5,114 nucleotides of DNA from Candidatus Saccharimonadota bacterium (GTDB taxonomy: Bacteria > Patescibacteriota > Saccharimonadia > Saccharimonadales > Saccharimonadaceae): positions 1 to 5,114 of the forward strand of contig JAGCAL010000014.1 of the NCBI GenBank assembly GCA_017652715.1. The letters run 5' to 3'. The stretch's first letter is position 1. Every line of letters starts with the position of its first letter. The notes beneath the pieces are model-generated. The model was not told the origin of the DNA, searched no databases, and was given only the letters and a program-made list of their open reading frames with translations. Below, piece after piece: positions 1 to 4,525 of the stretch. A program made the translations under genes and the position numbers.

Positions 1-18
1 GATTTATCATAAAGCTTG

Positions 19-33
19 TGGTATAATTTAAAC
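19..33 (+). promoter_or_regulatory. Extended -10 promoter of pilT-pilC, predicted leaderless start
   Basis: An extended -10 element (TGG at 19-21) is followed by a perfect TATAAT at 22-27, and six bases later the pilT ATG begins at 34. A start site seven bases past the -10 would fall on the A of that ATG, so the transcript would carry no leader and no SD. The -35 region would lie at the window edge and cannot be judged. The same spacing recurs before pilD and the PilV-like gene. Confidence 0.75.
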
Positions 34-1128
34 ATGGAAAATAGTGGGCAAAGAACTAACGCGAATAACTCAGTCAGAATCGAATCCTTGCTCGAAGAAT
101 GTATTCGACGCAACGCTTCCGATTTACATATCCAATACGGCCTTCCGCCGATTCTTCGTATTGATGGGGCCTTGACTCCAATTGCGGGTTCGAACCCTTT
201 GAACGAAGAAACCGTCAGAAATCTTATCTTCGCGACCCTCGACGAAGAGCAACGCAAAATCCTTATAAAAGATAAGGAGTTTGACTATTCCTTTGCTTTT
301 GGCGACATTGCCCGTTTTCGTGTTAACGCTTTTCATGAACGTGGTAAACTTGCCGCTGCTTTCCGTCTAATTCCAAACCAAATTAGAAACATTAACGATC
401 TCGGCATGCCGGCTATCGTCGAAACCTTTGCCGAGTTTCCGCGCGGACGTGTTCTTGTTACTGGCCCAACCGGCTCTGGTAAATCGACGACCCTGGCAGC
501 TCTCGTTGATAAAATTAATCGCGAAAAATCCGTCCATATCGTTACGATTGAGGATCCTATCGAGTTTACTCATAAATCTCTTCGTTCGGTCATTGTTCAG
601 CGCGAAGTACATTACGATACTTTCAGTTTCGCCGCCGCTCTTCGTTCGGTCCTCCGCGAGGACCCGGACGTTGTTCTAATCGGCGAGATGCGCGACCTTG
701 AAACTATCCAAGCCGCGATTACAATCGCCGAAACTGGCCACCTTGTTTTCGCTACCCTCCATACGAACTCTGCCGCCCAGTCTATCGACCGTATGATTGA
801 CGTCTTCCCAGCCCACCAACAACCTCAGGTTCGCTCCCAACTTTCGAATATGCTTATGGCTGTCTGTGCGCAGCGTCTAGTTCCAGCTATTGGTGGCGGA
901 CGTGTTGTCGCTGCTGAAATTATGGTTGCAAATTCCGCCATCCGCTCGCTTATTCGCGACGGCAAGACCCACCAAATCGACACCGCAATCCAAACCGGCG
1001 CCGACCAAGGTATGCAGACTATGGACCGCACGCTCGCTAAACTTGTTCAGACCGGCGTGATTACCTACGATTCCGCGCGCGAATTCGCTGTTGATATTAC
1101 GGAGCTTGATAGATTAGTAAAGGGCTAG
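34..1128 (+). CDS. pilT: PilT-type type IV pilus retraction ATPase
   Basis: This is a cytoplasmic hexameric secretion-type ATPase that drives pilus disassembly and retraction by acting on the platform protein PilC. The 364-residue product is close to the usual PilT length. The N-terminal domain has the family ASDLHI motif (28-33) and the LPPILRIDG segment. The ATPase core shows Walker A GPTGSGKST (144-152), an Asp box IEDPIEF (172-178), Walker B DVVLIGEMRD (212-221, catalytic Glu218) and a His box GHLVFATLHT (235-244). AIRSLIRD at 302-309 matches the C-terminal AIRNLIRE motif that marks PilT and is needed for retraction, which argues against PilB. I chose the ATG at 34. An in-frame TTG at 16 lies upstream of the -10 box and would probably not be transcribed. 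No SD is present, which fits leaderless initiation. pilC follows after one base, so the two are co-transcribed. A PilT paralogue such as PilU cannot be excluded. Confidence 0.95.
   Translation: MENSGQRTNANNSVRIESLLEECIRRNASDLHIQYGLPPILRIDGALTPIAGSNPLNEETVRNLIFATLDEEQRKILIKDKEFDYSFAFGDIARFRVNAFHERGKLAAAFRLIPNQIRNINDLGMPAIVETFAEFPRGRVLVTGPTGSGKSTTLAALVDKINREKSVHIVTIEDPIEFTHKSLRSVIVQREVHYDTFSFAAALRSVLREDPDVVLIGEMRDLETIQAAITIAETGHLVFATLHTNSAAQSIDRMIDVFPAHQQPQVRSQLSNMLMAVCAQRLVPAIGGGRVVAAEIMVANSAIRSLIRDGKTHQIDTAIQTGADQGMQTMDRTLAKLVQTGVITYDSAREFAVDITELDRLVKG
1119..1124 (+). promoter_or_regulatory. Probable ribosome binding site of pilC inside the end of pilT
   Basis: AAAGGG ends five bases before the pilC ATG at 1130 and lies within the last codons of pilT. 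It is a modest SD match. With a 1-base intergenic gap, translational coupling or re-initiation after the pilT TAG (1126-1128) is likely to contribute. Confidence 0.5.
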
Positions 1129-1129
1129 C

Positions 1130-2332
1130 ATGAAACGTTTCAACTATAAAGCTAAGGAAAAGGAGACCGGCAAAGTCGTCAAAGGCAGCATCCAAGCCGA
1201 AAACGAGCGCATTGCCGGAAAACTTTTAGTTGAACAAGGTTATATCCCAGACACCATCTCCGAAGAGGGAATCGGTCTACTCGGAGGTAAAGGACATGTA
1301 ACAACAAAAGACCGCATTATGTTTACTCGCCAAATGGCAACTTTGATTGGCGCCGGCCTTCCGCTTGCAAGCTCACTTCGCACGGTCGCCGAACAAACCC
1401 AAACCAAAGCCATGAAATCGGTTGTCGAAGAAATTTTGACCAGTGTCGAATCTGGTAAGTCGCTTTTTGATGCTTTTTCCCAATTTCCAGATGTCTTTAA
1501 TGGCGTTTATCTAGCTCTTATCAAAGCTGGCGAAATGTCCGGGACATTAGACATGGCCTTAAAACGACTTGCCGACCAGGAAGAAAAAGACGCCGCAATG
1601 ATGAGTAAAATTAGAGGCGCACTTGTTTATCCAGGTATCATCCTCGTAGTTATTATCGGCGTCCTTGCCTTCATGATGATTATGGTCGTTCCGCAAGTTC
1701 GCGGTCTTTATGAAGACATGGGGAAAGACCTTCCAGGCCTTACGAAATTTCTTGTCGACATCTCGAACTTCTTTGCGCAGTTCTGGTGGCTCGTTCTTAT
1801 TATCGTCGTCGCTATTATTATCGGTTGTTGGTATGCCGTAAAGAAAACTAGACTCGGTCGTAAAGTCGCCGACACGTTTAAGCTTCATGTTCCGATTTTC
1901 GGCGGACTTTTCCGAAAACTCTATGTCTCCCGCTTCGCCCGCACGGCCGAAATGATGCTTGCGACCGGCGTGCCGATGCTTGACTCGGTTAGAATTGCTA
2001 TCGACGCAACAAGTAACACTGTTGTCGAAGAAGAATATTCGAAATCCATTGAAGTTATTAAAGGCGGTAAAGCTTTGTCCGAGGCAATTCGGGACAGGGA
2101 ATACATGCTCCCACTCGTCCCCCAGATGGCCAGTATCGGCGAGGAATCTGGTAAAATCGACGAAATGTTAGGTAAAGCCGCCCAAGTTTACGAAACCGAA
2201 CTCGACGAACAAATCAATAACATCTCTACGATGATTGAGCCGGTTCTCATGGTCATCATGGCCGGACTTATCGGCGTCGTCATTGGCGGTACACTTCTCC
2301 CGATTTACTCCCTTGTTAACTCTATCGGCTAA
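1130..2332 (+). CDS. pilC: PilC/GspF-family type IV pilus inner-membrane platform protein
   Basis: This is the polytopic inner-membrane platform on which the assembly and retraction ATPases act. The 400 residues match the family's usual length. A short N-terminal region (FNYKAKEKETGKVVKG, 4-19) is typical of PilC/GspF. Two tandem T2SSF domains follow, at about 62-190 and 265-390. Each starts with an FTRQMATLIGAGLPL-like or FARTAEMMLATGVPM-like segment and carries a GExSG motif: GEMSG at 134-138 and GEESG at 337-341. Hydrophobic segments at about 168-190, 217-236 and 372-393 are the expected three membrane spans. The paired domains are complete with no frameshift. The gene is second in the pilT-pilC operon and is followed 24 bases after its stop by an intrinsic terminator. 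A type II secretion GspF is the only realistic alternative, and the neighbouring PilT, prepilins and peptidase favour a pilus role. Confidence 0.96.
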   Translation: MKRFNYKAKEKETGKVVKGSIQAENERIAGKLLVEQGYIPDTISEEGIGLLGGKGHVTTKDRIMFTRQMATLIGAGLPLASSLRTVAEQTQTKAMKSVVEEILTSVESGKSLFDAFSQFPDVFNGVYLALIKAGEMSGTLDMALKRLADQEEKDAAMMSKIRGALVYPGIILVVIIGVLAFMMIMVVPQVRGLYEDMGKDLPGLTKFLVDISNFFAQFWWLVLIIVVAIIIGCWYAVKKTRLGRKVADTFKLHVPIFGGLFRKLYVSRFARTAEMMLATGVPMLDSVRIAIDATSNTVVEEEYSKSIEVIKGGKALSEAIRDREYMLPLVPQMASIGEESGKIDEMLGKAAQVYETELDEQINNISTMIEPVLMVIMAGLIGVVIGGTLLPIYSLVNSIG

Positions 2333-2356
2333 ATTCTATTTAAAACATAATATTCA

Positions 2357-2380
2357 AGGTCGGGTCTCCGACCTATTTTT
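2357..2380 (+). terminator. Rho-independent terminator of pilT-pilC
   Basis: A 7-bp stem (AGGTCGG at 2357-2363 with CCGACCT at 2368-2374) encloses a four-base loop, GTCT. It is followed by A and then five T residues (2376-2380). The T tract is only on the plus-strand 3' side, so it ends plus-strand transcription from pilC. Confidence 0.85.
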
Positions 2381-2415
2381 GACTATATTATAGTCGGCAG
2401 ACTCTAGGGTCTAGA
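2381..2415. repeat. Pair of interrupted palindromes in the pilC-pilin intergenic region
   Basis: GACTATA and TATAGTC (2381-2387 and 2389-2395) form a 7-1-7 palindrome. TCTAG and CTAGA (2403-2407 and 2411-2415) form a 5-3-5 palindrome. Their centres, 2388 and 2409, are 21 bp apart, about two helical turns. They lie between two terminators, outside any gene. Dimeric regulator sites or remnants of small RNA hairpins are both possible, and nothing in the sequence decides between them. Confidence 0.4.
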
Positions 2416-2455
2416 TAACATATAATACTACTCACTCTGTCGGTTAACCTGCATC

Positions 2456-2481
2456 AAAAAACCGCCCCGTAGGGCGGTTTT
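2456..2481. terminator. Bidirectional intrinsic terminator between pilC and the pilin genes
   Basis: A 6-bp GC stem (CCGCCC at 2462-2467 with GGGCGG at 2472-2477) has a four-base loop and is flanked by A residues on the left and T residues on the right. These give four extra A-T pairs and a U tract on either strand. On the minus strand it follows the stop of the downstream pilin gene by about ten bases and ends in six T residues, so it is the 3' end of the pilin operon. On the plus strand it backs up the pilC terminator. Confidence 0.9.
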
Positions 2482-2491
2482 ATATTTCTAA

Positions 2492-3004
2492 CTAGTTATG
2501 TCCGCAATAGACACCAGCACCTTCTAGCTTAATCGTTATAGCAATTTTGCGATTACCTTGTACATACGTAGGGTCTTCACCGTCGCAAGTTGCGTTACTA
2601 TAAACCGAAATTATACCCATCTTGGCATCATCGCCAGTAGTCTTTTGACTACACGCTTGCGAGCAATCTGTAAAACTAGCAATGGTGTAAACGCTACCAG
2701 TAGAAGGATCGTTAAAGGTATCGCCTCCAGCCTGCAGATAATCACTAATAAAACTGGTAAATTTGCTCTTCTTTTCACCATCAGAAGAACCTTTATCGCT
2801 CGGAACTTGACCGTTATTGTTCGCCTGATATTGATTTAACTGAGACAAAAACCTTGCCATATCATCGCGTCTCTGCGTATCTCTCTGAGAACGCTGAAGA
2901 GCCGGCAAAGCTACGAAGACCATAAGGAAGATTAGACCTGCGATTGCTAGGACTAAGACGACCTCGATAATCGTAAACCCTTTTCTTTGACTTTTATTTT
3001 TCAT
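2492..3004 (-). CDS. Type IV prepilin, downstream paralogue (candidate major pilin)
   Basis: This is a fibre subunit of 170 residues. The leader MKNKSQRKG is short and basic with Gly at -1. It is followed by a mature N-terminus FTIIEVVLVLAIAG (from residue 10) with the conserved Glu at mature position 5 (Glu14) and a hydrophobic helix to about residue 36. A charged, coiled stretch and a globular C-terminal domain follow. That domain has four cysteines (114, 118, 140, 167) and ends in a KLEGAGVYCGHN-type tail. Cleavage by PilD after Gly9 is expected. The ATG at 3004 is chosen because AAAGGA precedes it by five bases. The in-frame GTG at 3046 would give an unusually long leader. It is a tandem paralogue of the gene upstream: 41 of the first 60 mature residues are identical by hand alignment. 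Ten of its 15 glycines use GGT, against one of 16 in the paralogue, which hints at stronger expression. Major-pilin status is inference. Confidence 0.92.
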   Translation of the reverse strand: MKNKSQRKGFTIIEVVLVLAIAGLIFLMVFVALPALQRSQRDTQRRDDMARFLSQLNQYQANNNGQVPSDKGSSDGEKKSKFTSFISDYLQAGGDTFNDPSTGSVYTIASFTDCSQACSQKTTGDDAKMGIISVYSNATCDGEDPTYVQGNRKIAITIKLEGAGVYCGHN

Positions 3005-3009
3005 TCTTA

Positions 3010-3015
3010 TCCTTT
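3010..3015 (-). promoter_or_regulatory. Shine-Dalgarno sequence of the downstream pilin gene
   Basis: On the minus strand AAAGGA lies five bases before the ATG at 3004. It decides this start over the in-frame GTG at 3046 and gives a normal nine-residue prepilin leader. Confidence 0.8.
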
Positions 3016-3028
3016 CTTTAGATTTATT

Positions 3029-3054
3029 CCGTGTCGTCCCACTCACGGCGACAC
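3029..3054 (-). repeat. Overlapping inverted repeats in the leader of the downstream pilin gene
   Basis: Read on the minus strand, GTGTCG (3054-3049) can pair with CGACAC (3036-3031) around a 12-base loop. Alternatively CCGTG (3048-3044) can pair with CACGG (3033-3029). The two pairings share bases 3031-3033 and exclude each other. The element sits about 14 bases upstream of the SD. It may be an mRNA structure affecting stability or processing between the two pilin cistrons, or a protein-binding site. Confidence 0.45.
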
Positions 3055-3086
3055 AACCTTAACTTAAAAATACCAAAAATTCCCTA

Positions 3087-3104
3087 AAAAAGCAATAGCT
3101 TTTT
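3087..3104 (-). terminator. Weak A/T-rich hairpin just after the upstream pilin stop
   Basis: AAAAAGC (3087-3093) and GCTTTTT (3098-3104) form a 7-bp stem with a four-base loop. On the minus strand a T-rich tract overlaps the stem's 3' side, and the stem includes part of the upstream pilin's TAA stop. With only two GC pairs it is a weak or partial terminator at best, which would allow read-through into the second pilin gene. Confidence 0.4.
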
Positions 3105-3654
3105 ACGTATTTCCGCAGTAAATCCCACCCCCCTCTAATTTATAAATTACTGCTAGCTTTCTCGGATTGTTACTCGCAACCGCCTTCTCCCCGTTACAAC
3201 TCGCCTGTAAAACTATATTAACAGTATAACTATTCGGAAAAGTCGCATTCCCAATGCTAGTATTATTATTGCACTCTGCGCCGACCGCCGACGCTCCTCC
3301 GCATGGGGCTATATTTAATACATACATTCCCCCGTCCGGGTCTTCAAAACTCTTTCCTAGATAATTCTTATAAAACCCTGCCCAATCGTTTGTAGTCGTT
3401 GTGTCTTCGTTGTATGTAACCGGAGCGTTATTGTTAGTACTACTTGGCAATGCCCCCCGGTTATTCGTCTGAAATTTTTTCAGCTCGCTAATTAGAAACA
3501 TCATATCCTCGCGCCTTTCCGCGTCGCGTCGCGAACGCTGTAAAGCCGGCAGCGCAATAAATATCATCAAAAAAATCAATCCCGCAATCGCTAAAACTAA
3601 TGAAACCTCAATAATCGTAAATCCTCGCCTAGACATTTTCTCGTTTTCTTTCAT
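3103..3654 (-). CDS. Type IV prepilin, upstream paralogue
   Basis: This is a 183-residue pilin subunit. The leader MKENEKMSRRG is cleaved after Gly11. The mature N-terminus FTIIEVSLVLAIAG has the conserved Glu at mature position 5 (Glu16) and a hydrophobic helix to about residue 38. The C-terminal domain has four cysteines (118, 128, 153, 180). Its last part, from SCNGE to the KLEGGGIYCGNT tail, parallels the neighbour's TCDGE to KLEGAGVYCGHN. The ATG at 3654 is preferred because AAGGAG lies four bases before it. The internal ATG at 3636 has no comparable SD. The gene is first in the minus-strand pilin pair, with its own promoter in the region shared with pilD. Glycine codons are mostly GGA or GGG, unlike the GGT-rich paralogue. 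It could be a minor pilin or a second, alternative major pilin. Confidence 0.92.
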   Translation of the reverse strand: MKENEKMSRRGFTIIEVSLVLAIAGLIFLMIFIALPALQRSRRDAERREDMMFLISELKKFQTNNRGALPSSTNNNAPVTYNEDTTTTNDWAGFYKNYLGKSFEDPDGGMYVLNIAPCGGASAVGAECNNNTSIGNATFPNSYTVNIVLQASCNGEKAVASNNPRKLAVIYKLEGGGIYCGNT

Positions 3655-3658
3655 ATTT

Positions 3659-3664
3659 CTCCTT
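3659..3664 (-). promoter_or_regulatory. Shine-Dalgarno sequence of the upstream pilin gene
   Basis: AAGGAG on the minus strand lies four bases before the ATG at 3654. It is the strongest SD in the window and fixes the start at 3654 rather than at the internal ATG (3636). With the -10 at 3677-3672 the leader would be only about 11 nt, placing the SD at the very 5' end of the mRNA. Confidence 0.8.
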
Positions 3665-3671
3665 ATGCTTA

Positions 3672-3700
3672 ATTATAAGATTGTTTCCGCTAAAATACAA
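3672..3700 (-). promoter_or_regulatory. Sigma70-like promoter of the pilin pair
   Basis: On the minus strand a perfect -10 TATAAT occupies 3677-3672. A weak -35 TTGTAT lies at 3700-3695, with 17-bp spacing. There is no TGN extension before the -10. The architecture therefore differs from the extended -10 promoters of the plus-strand genes. The -35 overlaps the upstream part of the pilD promoter region, so the two divergent promoters may interfere with each other. Confidence 0.65.
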
Positions 3701-3705
3701 GCCTA

Positions 3706-3720
3706 TGCTAAAATAAAATT
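3706..3720 (+). promoter_or_regulatory. Extended -10 promoter of pilD, predicted leaderless start
   Basis: TGC (3706-3708) and TAAAAT (3709-3714) are followed by six bases and then the pilD ATG at 3721, the same geometry as the pilT promoter. No SD precedes the ATG. The GCTAAAATA segment is repeated 18 bases upstream (3689-3697). An alternative reading with TTGTTT (3681-3686) and TATGCT (3704-3709) would start only a few bases earlier. Confidence 0.65.
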
Positions 3721-4518
3721 ATGCAAATCTGCTTTCTAATTTTCTTATTTATCCTCGGGGCCTGTTTCGGTTCCTTCCTATGGTGCCAGGCTCGGCGTCT
3801 TCGTCTTAAAGAAACAAAAAAGAAAGCTCTCGGCTCGCGCTCGGTCTGCCTTTCTTGCCATAAAAAACTAAAATGGTACGACAACCTCCCGATTATCTCT
3901 TGGCTAGTTTTAAGAGGGAAGTGTCGCTACTGCCATAAGAAAATCGGCCCGCTCGAAATTCTCGCCGAACTAGGTGTCGGCCTAGCTTTCCTTATGCTCG
4001 GAACGACTATTGACCTTTATTCCGCCGGTCCTTTCGACTGGGCAATCCTAATTTTTACATTCATCTTCGCTCTAATTCTCAGTTTTCTCGCAATCTACGA
4101 CGGAGCCTACGGGGAACTACCCGGCCTCCCCTTAGCATTATCTATAATATGCGCTGTAATTATATTATCCCTGAAAGAATGGGCCATTCTTTCTATTTCT
4201 CCTTTCTCTCTAGAACTAGTTTATAAACCCCTAATCTCAATCCTAATTCTCGGCGGATTATATTTAATACTATATTTAATCTCAAAAGGGAAATGGGTCG
4301 GTGACGGTGATTGGCTGCTCGGTCTCGCAATCGGCCTAGCTCTCTTTGAACCATGGCTAGCTCTAATTACACTTTTCCTTGCGAACTTTATCGCGAGCCT
4401 CATCATGCTCCCATTCGTGCGAAAAATCCCCAGCCGAAAAATCTTTTTCGGCCCTTTTTTAGTTATCGCTTTTATTATTAGCACGACTTTTAGCCAGTTC
4501 GTTTTATCTATGCTATAA
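3721..4518 (+). CDS. pilD: Type IV prepilin peptidase (leader peptidase/N-methyltransferase, family A24)
   Basis: This is a polytopic inner-membrane aspartyl protease that removes prepilin leaders after Gly and, in the bifunctional family, methylates the new N-terminus. It has 265 residues, within the usual range. The N-terminus has the family segment GACFGSFLWCQARRLR (13-28). A cytoplasmic domain carries two zinc-type CxxC pairs, Cys43/Cys46 and Cys68/Cys71, followed by the IGPLEILAELG segment. The catalytic aspartates are most likely Asp127 (AIYDGAYGELPG) and Asp197 in the GxGD motif (GDGDWLLGLAIG, 194-205). Hydrophobic spans occur at about 2-21, 80-98, 107-126, 137-153, 169-187, 198-227 and 243-263. 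The usual LPD is LPG here (Gly135). Gene order places it divergent from its two pilin substrates and just upstream of a third. The start rests on the N-terminal motif and the promoter spacing, as there is no SD. Confidence 0.93.
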   Translation: MQICFLIFLFILGACFGSFLWCQARRLRLKETKKKALGSRSVCLSCHKKLKWYDNLPIISWLVLRGKCRYCHKKIGPLEILAELGVGLAFLMLGTTIDLYSAGPFDWAILIFTFIFALILSFLAIYDGAYGELPGLPLALSIICAVIILSLKEWAILSISPFSLELVYKPLISILILGGLYLILYLISKGKWVGDGDWLLGLAIGLALFEPWLALITLFLANFIASLIMLPFVRKIPSRKIFFGPFLVIAFIISTTFSQFVLSML

Positions 4519-4525
4519 TAAGCTT
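4511..4525 (+). promoter_or_regulatory. Extended -10 promoter of the PilV-like gene, overlapping the pilD stop
   Basis: TGC (4511-4513) and a perfect TATAAT (4514-4519) are followed by six bases, AAGCTT, and then ATG at 4526. This is the third case of the same spacing. The -10 contains the pilD stop codon (4516-4518). No SD and no convincing -35 are present. The gene could also be reached by read-through from pilD. Confidence 0.7.

Noticed and set aside
16..33. TTG at 16 as an earlier pilT start
   Set aside because: It would lie upstream of the perfect TATAAT at 22-27 and so outside the likely transcript. It adds only six residues without family similarity, and no SD precedes it.
1559..1888. 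Minus-strand open frame of 109 codons inside pilC
   Set aside because: It is fully antisense to a complete, well-supported pilC, and its product has no recognisable domain.
34..2332. Type II secretion (GspE/GspF) rather than type IV pilus
   Set aside because: The ATPase carries the AIRNLIRE-like retraction motif (AIRSLIRD) specific to PilT, and two major-pilin-like genes are adjacent. No other secretion component is visible.
2421..2426. TATAAT as the promoter of a protein gene
   Set aside because: No start codon lies six bases downstream, no open frame follows, and a terminator begins within about 30 bases. It is kept only as a speculative small-RNA signal.
2558..2839. Plus-strand open frame opposite the downstream pilin
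   Set aside because: It is antisense to a clear prepilin gene and has no start signal or domain. It is a shadow of the minus-strand codon pattern.
3005..3046. GTG at 3046 as the start of the downstream pilin
   Set aside because: It would make a 23-residue leader, and the start falls within the inverted repeats. The ATG at 3004 has a well-placed AAAGGA and gives a normal nine-residue leader.
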